A DNA stretch of 64,000 nucleotides. It comes from Sphingomonas sp. Leaf208 (GTDB lineage Bacteria; Pseudomonadota; Alphaproteobacteria; Sphingomonadales; Sphingomonadaceae). Position numbers and translations under genes: made by a program. The stretch lies in the NCBI RefSeq assembly GCF_001421415.1, contig NZ_LMKH01000001.1, forward strand, positions 696,106 to 760,105. Direction: 5' to 3'. Position 1 is the first letter of the stretch. Every line of letters begins with the position of its first letter. The notes beneath the pieces were generated by a model. That model saw only the letters and a program-made list of their open reading frames with translations. It was not told where the DNA came from and ran no database searches. Of this stretch, positions 28,383 through 36,779 are shown one piece after another.

Positions 28383-28466
28383 CCGTCATCCTGACGAAAG
28401 TCAGGATCCAGGGTAACTAGCGCGAGCCTTAATGGCTCTGGATCCTGACTTTCGTCAGGATGACGG
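28383..28466. repeat. Family B element, GTCAT-ended subtype
   Basis: Arms CCGTCATCCTGACGAAAGTC and GACTTTCGTCAGGATGACGG are exact complements, with about 40 bases between their inner ends (GGATCCAG ... CTCTGGATCC). It lies between convergent genes (27864 gene and clpX). The rest of 28317-28554 shows nothing else. Confidence 0.85.
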
Positions 28467-28554
28467 ACCAGGGTCTCTGGGGCGCGTATGCCCCAAACGA
28501 AAAAGGGGCGCCGATCGCTCGACGCCCTCTCCCGTATCTCAAACCAGTCCCGCT

Positions 28555-29820
28555 TTAAGCAGCGTCGCCGGTCTTCTTCTTCTCGGCATAGACGCGGATC
28601 GGTTCCTTGCGGCCTTCGATCACGTCCTTGTCGATCATCACCTCGTCGACGCCGTCCATGCCGGGCAGGTCGAACATCGTGTCGAGCAGGATGCTCTCCA
28701 GGATCGAGCGAAGCCCGCGGGCGCCGGTCTTGCGTTCGATGCCCTTCTTGGCGACCGAGACCAGTGCGTCGTCGGTGAAGCCGAGCGCGACGTCCTCCAT
28801 CTCGAACAGCTTCTGGTACTGCTTGACCAGCGCGTTCTTCGGCTCCTTCAGGATCTTCACCAGCGCGTCGACATCGAGATCCTCGAGCGTCGCGATGACC
28901 GGCAGGCGGCCGACGAACTCGGGGATAAGCCCGAACTTCAGGAGATCTTCGGGCTCGACCGACTTCAGCGTCTCGCCCGTCTTGCGCTCGTCCGGCCCGG
29001 CGACATACGCGCCGAAACCGATCGACTTGCCCTGGAGACGATCGCCGATGATCTTCTCGAGACCCGAGAACGCGCCGCCGCAGATGAACAGGATGTTGGT
29101 CGTATCCACCTGCAGGAATTCCTGCTGCGGATGTTTCCGGCCACCCTGCGGAGGAACCGACGCCGTCGTCCCTTCCATCAGCTTGAGCAACGCCTGCTGC
29201 ACGCCTTCGCCCGACACGTCGCGCGTGATCGAGGGGTTCTCCGCCTTGCGCGAGATCTTGTCGATCTCGTCGATATAGACGATCCCGCGCTGCGCCCGCT
29301 CGACGTTGTAGTCCGACGCCTGAAGCAGCTTGAGGATGATATTCTCGACATCCTCGCCGACGTAACCCGCTTCGGTCAGCGTCGTCGCATCGGCCATCGT
29401 GAACGGCACGTCGAGGATGCGGGCGAGCGTCTGCGCGAGCAAAGTCTTGCCGCAACCGGTCGGGCCGACGAGCAGAATGTTCGACTTGGACAGCTCGACA
29501 TCGGCACCCTTGGCGCCGTGGTTGAGCCGCTTGTAGTGATTGTGCACCGCCACCGACAGCACGCGCTTGGCGCGCTTCTGGCCGATCACGTAATCATCGA
29601 GGACGTCGCAGATCTCCTGCGGAGTCGGCACGCCGCCGTCCTTCTTGGACACCAGCGCAGACTTCGTCTCCTCACGGATGATGTCGTTGCATAGCTCGAC
29701 GCACTCGTCGCAGATGAAGACCGTCGGCCCGGCGATCAACTTGCGGACCTCGTGCTGCGACTTCCCGCAGAACGAGCAATAGAGGGTGCTCTTCGAGTCG
29801 CCACCGCTCAGCTTCGTCAT
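28555..29820 (-). CDS. clpX: ClpX, ATPase and specificity subunit of ClpXP
   Basis: A 421-residue ClpX of standard length. N-terminal zinc-binding domain with CSFCGKSQ and [10 protein letters not shown], Walker A GPTGCGKT at about residue 120, Walker [11 protein letters not shown], the pore loop GYVG, and sensor 2 GARGLRSI. It unfolds tagged substrates and feeds them to ClpP. It follows clpP by 123 bases on the same strand, the usual clpP-clpX order. Confidence 0.97.
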   Translation of the reverse strand: MTKLSGGDSKSTLYCSFCGKSQHEVRKLIAGPTVFICDECVELCNDIIREETKSALVSKKDGGVPTPQEICDVLDDYVIGQKRAKRVLSVAVHNHYKRLNHGAKGADVELSKSNILLVGPTGCGKTLLAQTLARILDVPFTMADATTLTEAGYVGEDVENIILKLLQASDYNVERAQRGIVYIDEIDKISRKAENPSITRDVSGEGVQQALLKLMEGTTASVPPQGGRKHPQQEFLQVDTTNILFICGGAFSGLEKIIGDRLQGKSIGFGAYVAGPDERKTGETLKSVEPEDLLKFGLIPEFVGRLPVIATLEDLDVDALVKILKEPKNALVKQYQKLFEMEDVALGFTDDALVSVAKKGIERKTGARGLRSILESILLDTMFDLPGMDGVDEVMIDKDVIEGRKEPIRVYAEKKKTGDAA

Positions 29821-29943
29821 TCAATCACCTCTCGCGCATGTCGGTGCACGTGCCGTTTCCGGGGCCGCTACCGTAACGCACCCCGGAGTTCCTACAATCA
29901 AATAAACCGGCGGGGTTTACGATTCGCCCCATGCCAGTGTCGC

Positions 29944-30633
29944 TTAGGCGGGTTTCGCACCATCCTCGGATACCGCCGGACGCTTGTCGAACACCTCGTC
30001 GATCAGCCCGAAATCCTTCGCCTCGTTCGCTTCGAGGAACGTATCGCGGTCCATCCGGCGCTCGATCTCTTCGATCGGCTGGCCGGTATACTGCGAATAC
30101 AGTTCGTTCATGCGCTTGCGGATGCGCAGGATCTCGCGGGCCTGGATCTCGATGTCGCTGGCCATGCCCTGTGCACCACCCGATGGCTGATGGATCATGA
30201 TGCGTGCGTTGGTCATCGCAACGCGCATGCCGGGCTCGCCACTCGCGAGCAGGAAGCTGCCCATCGACGCGGCCTGGCCGATGCACACCGTGCCGACGCG
30301 CGGACGGATGTACCGCATCGTGTCGTGGATCGCCATGCCCGCCGTGACGACGCCGCCCGGCGAGTTGATGTACATGAAGATGTCCTTCTTCGGGTTCTCG
30401 GACTCGAGGAAGAGCAACTGCGCGGTGATCAGCGACGCCATGCCGTCCTCGACGCCACCGGTCACGAAGATGATGCGCTCGCGGAGCAGGCGCGAGAAGA
30501 TGTCGAACGAACGCTCGCCGCGGTTCGACTGCTCGATGACGATGGGAACCAGGCCTGCTTGCGTCTGCGGCAGGCCGAGCCCGGCGCTGGCCAACGGGCT
30601 CGCGAAATCGCCGGTCTCGAACGGATTGTGCAT
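29944..30633 (-). CDS. clpP: ClpP, proteolytic subunit of ClpXP
   Basis: A 229-residue serine protease. The catalytic Ser is in [12 protein letters not shown], the His in [11 protein letters not shown] and the Asp near [17 protein letters not shown]. The N-terminal axial loop region ([17 protein letters not shown]) is normal. The C terminus is extended by about 15 residues compared with E. coli ([12 protein letters not shown]). ATG 30633 is chosen because it precedes the conserved start (MHNPFETGD); the in-frame ATGs further upstream add unrelated residues. Confidence 0.96.
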   Translation of the reverse strand: MHNPFETGDFASPLASAGLGLPQTQAGLVPIVIEQSNRGERSFDIFSRLLRERIIFVTGGVEDGMASLITAQLLFLESENPKKDIFMYINSPGGVVTAGMAIHDTMRYIRPRVGTVCIGQAASMGSFLLASGEPGMRVAMTNARIMIHQPSGGAQGMASDIEIQAREILRIRKRMNELYSQYTGQPIEEIERRMDRDTFLEANEAKDFGLIDEVFDKRPAVSEDGAKPA

Positions 30634-30704
30634 GGAAATCTCTCTTATGCCCCAGTGAACCGCTAACATCGGCGGTCCGAGAGGGGAGTTCAAGCCCTCC
30701 TTAA

Positions 30705-30843
30705 CCCTCGCCCCTCCGGGGAGAGGGAGGGGCCCGCCCGTACTTGCGGGTGGGAGGGTGAGGGGCGGTTGGGATCCGCCAACCGCCCCTCACCCTCCCG
30801 TCGCCAAGTGGCTCCTCCTTCCCTCTCCCCGGAGGGGCGAGGG
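30705..30843. repeat. Family C palindromic element between glycosyltransferase and clpP
   Basis: Ends CCCTCGCCCCTCCGGGGAGA and TCTCCCCGGAGGGGCGAGGG are exact complements; inner blocks GGGTGAGGGGCGGTTGG and CCAACCGCCCCTCACCC abut in the middle, giving a long nested hairpin. It starts two bases after the glycosyltransferase stop and probably ends that transcript. Confidence 0.85.
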
Positions 30844-30845
30844 AG

Positions 30846-31772
30846 TCAGATGCCTGGGGCGGGGTAGGCCAGGTACGCCAGGCGGCGGACTTCTCGGCGG
30901 CCTCTTACGACCGTGTCCAGGATCAGGCCGGTGAAGACGTTGAGCGCGGCGAATATGCCGAGGCCGGTGATCAGGATCGCAGTCGGGAAGCGGGGGACCT
31001 GGTGGATCTCGATGTAGGTGAGTACCAGTGGGATGCCGAGGATCAGCGCGAGCAGGCCGAACACGCTGCCGATCGCGCCGAAGAACCACAGCGGCCGCTC
31101 GATCCGGTACAGCGTCATGATCGTGCGGAGGATGCGCCAGCCGTCGCCGTAGGTGCTGAGCTTCGATTCGGAGCCTTCGGGACGCGCGTAATAGGGCGTC
31201 TCGACCTCACCGATCGGCATCTTCAATTCGAGCGCGTGGACGCTGATCTCGGTCTCGATCTCGAACCCGGCGGACAGCGACGGGAAGCTTTTCACGAACC
31301 GGCGCGAGAACACGCGGTAGCCCGAGAGGATGTCGGTGAAGCTCCGGCCGAACAGGCGGGCGAGCATGCCAGTGAGCAGCGCGTTGCCGAAGCGGTGCCC
31401 GCGGCGATAGCTTTCCTGGACCTGGCTGATGCGCGAGCCGACGACCATGTCGAGTTGCTCCTCGAGGACGCGAACGACCAAATTCGGGGCAGAGGCGGCG
31501 TCATAGGTCGCGTCGCCGTCGGCCATGACGTAGATGTCCGCATCGATATCGGCGAACATGCGGCGGACGACCGCGCCCTTGCCCTGGATGCGCTCGGTTC
31601 GGACGACGGCTCCAGCGGCGCGTGCGACCTCGATCGTGCGGTCGGCGCTGTTGTTGTCGTAGACGTAGATCGTGGCGCCCGGCAGCGCATCGCGGAACCC
31701 GGCGATCGTCTGCGCGATCGCGGCTTCCTCGTTGTAGCAGGGGAGCAGGACGGCGATTCTCGGTTCGGTCAT
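30846..31772 (-). CDS. Membrane-anchored family 2 glycosyltransferase
   Basis: A 308-residue enzyme with a GT-A domain: IAVLLPCYNEEAAIAQTI at the start, the metal site as ADGDATYD (DxD-type) near residue 90, and DILSGYRVFSR, as in dolichyl-phosphate mannose synthase and polyprenyl-phosphate transferases. Two C-terminal membrane segments follow (FFGAIGSVFGLLALILGIPL and AILITGLGIFAALNVFTGLI). It probably attaches a sugar to a lipid carrier at the inner membrane. It sits between tig and clpP, which is not part of the classic tig-clpP-clpX run. Confidence 0.85.
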   Translation of the reverse strand: MTEPRIAVLLPCYNEEAAIAQTIAGFRDALPGATIYVYDNNSADRTIEVARAAGAVVRTERIQGKGAVVRRMFADIDADIYVMADGDATYDAASAPNLVVRVLEEQLDMVVGSRISQVQESYRRGHRFGNALLTGMLARLFGRSFTDILSGYRVFSRRFVKSFPSLSAGFEIETEISVHALELKMPIGEVETPYYARPEGSESKLSTYGDGWRILRTIMTLYRIERPLWFFGAIGSVFGLLALILGIPLVLTYIEIHQVPRFPTAILITGLGIFAALNVFTGLILDTVVRGRREVRRLAYLAYPAPGI

Positions 31773-31834
31773 GGCCTGCCCTGCCCAGCGAAGTTTAAAA
31801 CGGTATTATCGGCCACCGAACCACCCTGAAAACG

Positions 31835-31941
31835 CACTTCCCCGGCGGAGGCCGGGGCCCAATTGGGAAAGGTCCATAACGAAGCATCGCGCATCGTTAC
31901 AGCTACCTTTCCAATTGGACCCCGGCCTCCGCCGGGGAGGT
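31835..31941. repeat. Family A palindromic element, symmetric copy
   Basis: Arms CACTTCCCCGGCGGAGGCCG and CGGCCTCCGCCGGGGAGGTG. Unlike other copies its centre is also nearly symmetric: GGAAAGGTCCATAACGAAGC on one side and GTTACAGCTACCTTTCC on the other. Located between tig and the glycosyltransferase. Confidence 0.8.
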
Positions 31942-31989
31942 GACCCGGTGGGCTAGAGCGCCTCAATTACTGAGGCGCTCGAACGTAAG

Positions 31990-33645
31990 TTACCCCTCGG
32001 TCTTGGTCGGAGCCTTCTTCGCGCGCGGCTTCTTCGCCGGTGCGTCTGCGGCTTCGGCGCCCTCTGCGTTCTCGGCAGCAACCGGCGACGACTCCGTCAC
32101 GGCGGTCTCCGCTTCGACAGGAGCCGCCTTCTTCTTAGCAGGCGCCTTCTTCGCAGGCTTGGCCTCTTCCGTCGCGTCCGAAGCAGCTGCCTCGTCCGTC
32201 ACGGCGTCATCCGAAGCAGCCTCGTCCGAAGCTGGCTTGGCCTTCTTGGCAGCGGCCTTCTTCTTCGGCTTGTGGTTGTCGTGATCATGCGTGTGGGTGC
32301 CGCTGGCGAACCCGTCCTCGCTCTCGATCGCGGCCTCAAGCTCCTCGCGCGTGGCTTCACGGTCAGTGATCTCGGCCTTCTCGAACAGGAAGTCGACGAC
32401 TTTGTCCTCATACAGCGGCGCGCGCAGCTGGGCAGCTGCCATCGGCTCCTGCTGGACGTACTGCATGAACTGCTGGCGCTGTTCGGCAGGATACTGCTGC
32501 GCGGCCTGTGCGAGCAGACGCTGCATCTCCTGGTTCGAAACCTCGACGCCGTTCGCCTGACCGATCTCGGACAGGAGCAGGCCAAGGCGCACGCGACGCT
32601 CGGCGATCTTGCGGTAATCGTCGCGCTCGCCTTCCATCTCGGCCATCGCGGCCTCGGGATCGGCTTCGTGCGTGGCTTCATGCTGGAGCTGCGACCAGAT
32701 CTGGTTGAACTCGGCTTCAACCATCGACGGCGGCACTTCGAAGTCATGACCCTCGGCGAGCTGGTCGAGCAGCTTGCGCTTCATGTGCGTGCGCGTGAGA
32801 CCGTTATGCTCCTGCTCGATCTGACCCTTCAACAGCCCCGTGAGCTGCTCGAGGCTCTCGAGACCCAGCGACTTCGCCAGATCCTCGTCGATCTTGCTCT
32901 CGCCCGCGGTCTTCACCGACTTGACGGTGATGTCGAACGTCGCCGGCTGGCCCGCGAGCGACTTCTCCTGATACTCTTCGGGGAAGGTCACGTTCAGGAC
33001 CTTGTCGTCGCCGGTCTTCACGCCGACGAGCTGATCCTCGAAGCCGGGGATCAGACGGCCCGAACCAAGCTCGACGCCCATGTCGGTGCCCGTGCCGCCC
33101 TCGAACGCGACGCCGTCGGCGGTCTTGCCGGCGAAATCGACGGTAACGAGATCGCCCATCGCCGCGACGTAATCGTCGGCCGCGTCATCCCACTTCTTCT
33201 GCTGGTCGGCAAACTTCTGGAGCTGCTCGGTGACCGCGTCGTCCGCGACGGGCACGGTCAGGCGCTCGAGCTTGATGCCGTCGATCGCGGGTGCGGGGAC
33301 CTGCGGAAGGACCTCCATCTCGACCTTGACCACGGCGTCCTTGCCGAGGTCATAGCCGTCTTCCAGCTCGACCGAAGGCTGCATCGCGGGGCGAAGCTGC
33401 TTCTCGGCGACGAGCGTCTGGACGCTCTCCTGGATCGCCGCGTTCAGCGCGTCCTGCGTCAGCGCCGGACCGTGCATCTTGCGGATGAGGTTCGCCGGCA
33501 CCTTGCCCGGACGGAAGCCCGGCATCTTCATCTGCGGCGCGAGGCGCTTCAGCTCGACATCGACCTTGGCATCGATATCCTTCGCGGTGATGGTGAGCGT
33601 AAAGGCGCGCTTGAGGCCCTCGTTCAACGTCTCGACAGTCTGCAT
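31990..33645 (-). CDS. tig: Trigger factor with a long Lys/Ala/Glu-rich C-terminal tail
   Basis: A 551-residue ribosome-associated chaperone. Ribosome-binding N domain with the signature-like FRPGKVPANLIRK (about residues 43-56), FKBP-type PPIase domain at about 155-245 (GDLVTVDFAGKTADGVAFEG), then the helical chaperone arms. Classical trigger factors are about 430-450 residues; here the last 95 residues or so are a low-complexity tail of Lys, Ala, Glu and Thr with repeated KKAAAKKAKPA-like and KKAPAKKKAAP blocks, ending RAKKAPTKTEG. ATG 33645 is used; the longer frame upstream reads through the tRNA-Leu gene. First gene of the tig-(GT)-clpP-clpX series. Confidence 0.95.
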   Translation of the reverse strand: MQTVETLNEGLKRAFTLTITAKDIDAKVDVELKRLAPQMKMPGFRPGKVPANLIRKMHGPALTQDALNAAIQESVQTLVAEKQLRPAMQPSVELEDGYDLGKDAVVKVEMEVLPQVPAPAIDGIKLERLTVPVADDAVTEQLQKFADQQKKWDDAADDYVAAMGDLVTVDFAGKTADGVAFEGGTGTDMGVELGSGRLIPGFEDQLVGVKTGDDKVLNVTFPEEYQEKSLAGQPATFDITVKSVKTAGESKIDEDLAKSLGLESLEQLTGLLKGQIEQEHNGLTRTHMKRKLLDQLAEGHDFEVPPSMVEAEFNQIWSQLQHEATHEADPEAAMAEMEGERDDYRKIAERRVRLGLLLSEIGQANGVEVSNQEMQRLLAQAAQQYPAEQRQQFMQYVQQEPMAAAQLRAPLYEDKVVDFLFEKAEITDREATREELEAAIESEDGFASGTHTHDHDNHKPKKKAAAKKAKPASDEAASDDAVTDEAAASDATEEAKPAKKAPAKKKAAPVEAETAVTESSPVAAENAEGAEAADAPAKKPRAKKAPTKTEG

Positions 33646-33713
33646 GTCCGGCCTTTGTCTAAAAGAGCATTCAGGATAATTCTTCGGGCGGTCGCCTCGC
33701 CTGCGCGGCGGGC

Positions 33714-33798
33714 TGGTGCGGGCGAAGGGACTCGAACCCCCACATCTTGCGATACTTGGACCTAAACCAAGCGCGTCTACCAGTTCCGCCACGCCCGC
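33714..33798 (-). tRNA. tRNA-Leu (anticodon TAG)
   Basis: An 85-nt class II tRNA on the reverse strand: acceptor GCGGGCG/CGCCCGC, anticodon stem CTTGG/CCAAG with loop TTTAGGT, long variable arm, T loop TTCGAGT, and encoded CCA. It ends 68 bases before the tig start. Confidence 0.95.
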
Positions 33799-33859
33799 AC
33801 AGGACATCGCCGTAGCGGGCGCGTCTATACCAACGTTGCATGCGGGGGCAAGCAGATAG

Positions 33860-33884
33860 GCAACTCCCAATGATTACAGGCGTT
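33860..33884 (+). promoter_or_regulatory. Possible general-stress (EcfG-type) promoter
   Basis: GCAAC, a 16-base spacer and CGTT resemble the alphaproteobacterial EcfG promoter pattern (GGAAC, 16-17 bases, CGTT) with one mismatch. It ends 23 bases before the start of a small hydrophilic protein gene. One match by eye is weak evidence. Confidence 0.3.
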
Positions 33885-33907
33885 GAACATTTAGAAGGAG
33901 AGACATC

Positions 33908-34063
33908 ATGGCTACCCAACCCCCGGCAGAATTCCCGACCCCGACGTCGCCCGTCGAGCCGACGGCGCCGCCGCCCGAGTTCAATCCGCCCGCGCCGGAC
34001 ATCGACGTCCCTGCCCCCGGAACGCCGTCGAGCGATCCCGCACCCGTCCAGCCGGAGTTTTGA
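33908..34063 (+). CDS. Small proline-rich protein
   Basis: A 51-residue protein starting MATQPPAEFPTPTSPVEP and ending APVQPEF; nearly one third proline with Asp/Glu and no Lys or Arg, so it is very acidic and disordered. AAGGAGAG eight bases before the ATG is an excellent ribosome binding site, which is why I accept this short gene. It is followed after two bases by another small acidic coding region, so they are probably co-transcribed. No family is recognised; a role in stress or the envelope is only a guess. Confidence 0.65.
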   Translation: MATQPPAEFPTPTSPVEPTAPPPEFNPPAPDIDVPAPGTPSSDPAPVQPEF

Positions 34064-34065
34064 AC

Positions 34066-34283
34066 GTGAATGATCCGCATTCCGGCACGAACCCCGAAAC
34101 GCTCCCCAGGATCGTGACGAGGATACTCGCAGCGATATCGAACAGGCGGTGGATTCGCGCTCCGACGCGGTCGAGCGCGGCGAAGGCGGCGACGAGCCTG
34201 AGACGTTCACGGATACCGGCCTGCCCGATGGCGTCGGCGGCACCGGCGGCGTCGTGAAGAACCAGGACAACGACGCGCAGTAA
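34066..34283 (+). pseudogene. Small acidic protein, reading frame broken by a 1-base deletion
   Basis: GTG 34066 opens a frame reading VNDPHSGTNPETLP. At about 34107 the sensible sequence continues only in the +2 frame as DRDEDTRSDIEQAVDSRSDA, later ERGEGGDEPETFTDTGLPDG and GVGGTGGVVKNQDNDAQ, ending at TAA 34281. Adding one C to the CCCC at 34104-34107 joins them into a single acidic protein of about 72 residues. The downstream frame has no usable start of its own before a stop. Either the gene is recently broken or the assembled sequence has lost one base in the run. Confidence 0.6.
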
Positions 34284-34400
34284 GCTGGCGTCAGCAACCA
34301 TACAGGCGGGGGTGGCTATCTATACGATACCATCCCCACCAATCAGGACCCGATAATCTCTACGATTCCCACCTTTGCCGAGCACGAGAGCCTGTATATC

Positions 34401-34982
34401 GTGCTCGGGATTGCCGTATTGCTGCTGATCCTGGCTCAGCGCATCCCGATCATTCGCACGCTCGTCAATCTGGCGATGACGCTTGTCCTTGTCGGACTGC
34501 TGTTCGTCGCGATCGACCAGCGGCGTCAGTTCGATCCCTATGTCGGCAAGATCGCGCGGTTCTTGAAGATCGAGGACCAACAGGTGGTCGGCGGCGAGGT
34601 GCGTATCCGGATGTCGCCGGATGGGCATTTCTGGGCACGTGCTACGATCGACGGGGTAAGCCAGCGGCTGCTGATCGATAGCGGCGCGACGATTACCGCT
34701 ATTTCGGAGAAGACGGCGGAGGCTGCGGGAATTGAGGCCCGGGTTGGCGTGGTGCCGATCGTGTTGCAGACTGCCAATGGGTCTATCGCGGCGAAGACAG
34801 GGACGGTTGCCTCGCTACGGCTCGGCGCGATCGTCGCGCGGGATTTGCAGGTGGTGGTATCGCCAGCGTTTGGCGCGACCAACGTGCTGGGGATGAACTT
34901 CCTGTCGCGCCTCGCGTCGTGGCGGGTGGAGGAGAACACGCTGATCCTCGTGCCGCATCATCCGCAGAAGGTGGACGGGTAA
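34401..34982 (+). CDS. Membrane-anchored retropepsin-like aspartic protease
   Basis: A 193-residue protein with two N-terminal hydrophobic segments (LGIAVLLLILAQ and LVNLAMTLVLVGLLFVA) and a C-terminal retropepsin fold. The active site is LLIDSGATITAIS (DSGA), and the later ILG-type strand is NVLGMNFLSRL, as in the TIGR02281 clan AA group. Such enzymes act as dimers, probably in the periplasm. The GTG at 34401 is the first standard start, but the frame is open and protein-like further back (to 34284) with no ATG, so the true start is uncertain. Confidence 0.8.
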   Translation: MLGIAVLLLILAQRIPIIRTLVNLAMTLVLVGLLFVAIDQRRQFDPYVGKIARFLKIEDQQVVGGEVRIRMSPDGHFWARATIDGVSQRLLIDSGATITAISEKTAEAAGIEARVGVVPIVLQTANGSIAAKTGTVASLRLGAIVARDLQVVVSPAFGATNVLGMNFLSRLASWRVEENTLILVPHHPQKVDG

Positions 34983-35027
34983 CGCTCCTCCGTACACAGG
35001 TGCTCCCCGACTCCACCCAACTACTCC

Positions 35028-35132
35028 CACCCCGGCGGAGGCCGGGGCCCAGTTGGAAAGGCCGCAGTAACGAAGCGCCGCGCTCAGTCAGCAACGTTCC
35101 CCAACTGGGCCCCGGCCTTTGCCGGGGTGGTG
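35028..35132. repeat. Family A palindromic element, copy 4
   Basis: Arms CCACCCCGGCGGAGGCCGGG and CCCGGCCTTTGCCGGGGTGG; centre GGAAAGGCCGCAGTAACGAA and AGCAACGTTCCCC. Between convergent genes; together with the family B copy at 35166 it fills the gap 34983-35296. Confidence 0.85.
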
Positions 35133-35165
35133 CCTGTCGAGAGCGGGCGAACTACACTTCTGCTA

Positions 35166-35245
35166 GTTCCCTCGCGAACGCGGGGGCCCAGGAATCAAGC
35201 AGCGCCGCGTTTCGTTACCCTGGACTCCCGCCTTTGCGGGAGAAC
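35166..35245. repeat. Family B palindromic element, copy at 35.2 kb
   Basis: Arms GTTCCCTCGCGAACGCGGGG and CTCCCGCCTTTGCGGGAGAAC-like end, partly decayed relative to each other. The centre keeps CGTTACCCTGGA. Confidence 0.75.
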
Positions 35246-35296
35246 GGACATGGGCGGGAAACCGGTAGGTGCGGGAAAGAGAGAAAGTCGATAGCT

Positions 35297-36778
35297 TTAC
35301 GAAGCCACCGACTTCCCAAGCATCCCCTTCAAAACCTCGTTTACGACAGCAGGGTTAGCCTTCCCCCCCATCGCCTTCATCGTCTGGCCCACAAAGAACC
35401 CGAACAGCTTGTCCTTACCGCCCCGGTAATCCGCAACCTTGTCAGCGTTCGCCGCCATCACGTCGGCGATCACAGCCTCGATAGCCCCGGTATCGCTGGT
35501 CTGCTTCAACCCGCGATCCTCGACCACCTTCGCCGCGCCGTCGCCGGTCTCGAGCATCACCTCGAACACCTGCTTGGCAAGACTCCCCGACAACGTGCCG
35601 TCCGCGATGAGCCCCAGCAACTCAGCCGCCTGCGCCGGCGACACCGGCGAATTCTCGATATCCTTGCCAGTCCGGTTCAGCGCACCGAACAGCTCCGACG
35701 TCGTCCAGTTCGCAGCCGCCGCCGGCTTCACGCCCGCGTCGAGCAACGCATCGAACCACCGCGCCGCCTCGACCTCGGCGGTCAGCACCGTCGCCTGATA
35801 CGCGGTGATCCCGAGCGCCTCGTACCGCGCGCGCTTGGCATCCGGCAGTTCCGGCAACGAAGCACGACACTCGGCGAGGAACGCATCGTCGAGCACCAGC
35901 GGCAACAGGTCCGGATCGGGGAAGTAGCGGTAATCATGCGCGTCTTCCTTCGACCGCATCGAGCGCGTCTCGTTGCGATCGGGATCGTAGAGCCGCGTTT
36001 CCTGCTGGATCTTGCCACCGGCCTCCAGCACCTCGACCTGACGCTTGGCCTCCTGCTCGACCACCGCCATCACGAAGCGCACCGAATTGACGTTCTTCGT
36101 TTCGGTCCGCGTGCCGAGCTCGTCGCCGGGCTTGCGCACGCTGACGTTGACGTCGGCGCGCATCGAGCCCTCTTCCATATTGCCGTCGCACGATCCGACA
36201 TAGCGCAGGATCGATCGCAACTTCCGCAGGTAAGCCCCTGTTTCCGCTGGCGATGCCAAGTCGGGCTTCGATACGATCTCCATCAGAGCAACGCCCGACC
36301 GGTTGAGATCGACGTACGACTGCGTTGGATGCTGGTCGTGCATCAGCTTGCCCGCATCCTGCTCGACATGGATTCGCTCGACGCCGATCCGCTTGCCCGC
36401 AGCATCGGGGTTCTTCTCGTCGAGGCTGATGTCGATCGCGCCTTCACCGACGATCGGATGATAGAGCTGGCTGATCTGATAGCCCTGAGGCAGATCGGCG
36501 TAGAAGTAATTCTTCCGGTCGAACCGCGACCATTTGTTGATCTGCGCCTCGATCGCCATGCCGGTGCGGACCGCCTGGCGGATGCACTCGCGGTTCGGCA
36601 CCGGCAGCATGCCCGGCATCGCAGCATCGACCAGCGACACCTGCGTATTGGGCTCTGCGCCGAACGCGGTTGCCGCACCCGAGAAGAGTTTGGCGTTCGA
36701 CGTCACCTGCGCGTGCACTTCGAGGCCGACCACGACCTCCCACTCGCCGGTTTCGCCCTGGATACGATAATCGCTCAT
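35297..36778 (-). CDS. gatB: Aspartyl/glutamyl-tRNA amidotransferase subunit B
   Basis: A 493-residue GatB. It begins with the kinase-like domain ([22 protein letters not shown]), carries [15 protein letters not shown] and the signature [10 protein letters not shown], then a helical linker and the C-terminal YqeY-like tail domain ([20 protein letters not shown]). With GatA and GatC it converts Glu-tRNA-Gln and Asp-tRNA-Asn to the amide forms. It starts one base from the gatA stop, so the order gatC-gatA-gatB is one operon. Confidence 0.97.
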   Translation of the reverse strand: MSDYRIQGETGEWEVVVGLEVHAQVTSNAKLFSGAATAFGAEPNTQVSLVDAAMPGMLPVPNRECIRQAVRTGMAIEAQINKWSRFDRKNYFYADLPQGYQISQLYHPIVGEGAIDISLDEKNPDAAGKRIGVERIHVEQDAGKLMHDQHPTQSYVDLNRSGVALMEIVSKPDLASPAETGAYLRKLRSILRYVGSCDGNMEEGSMRADVNVSVRKPGDELGTRTETKNVNSVRFVMAVVEQEAKRQVEVLEAGGKIQQETRLYDPDRNETRSMRSKEDAHDYRYFPDPDLLPLVLDDAFLAECRASLPELPDAKRARYEALGITAYQATVLTAEVEAARWFDALLDAGVKPAAAANWTTSELFGALNRTGKDIENSPVSPAQAAELLGLIADGTLSGSLAKQVFEVMLETGDGAAKVVEDRGLKQTSDTGAIEAVIADVMAANADKVADYRGGKDKLFGFFVGQTMKAMGGKANPAVVNEVLKGMLGKSVAS

Positions 36779-36779
36779 G

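Noticed and set aside
33646..33870. N-terminal extension of trigger factor
   Set aside because: The extended frame reads through the tRNA-Leu gene; the conserved start MQTVETLNEGLKRAF lies at 33645.
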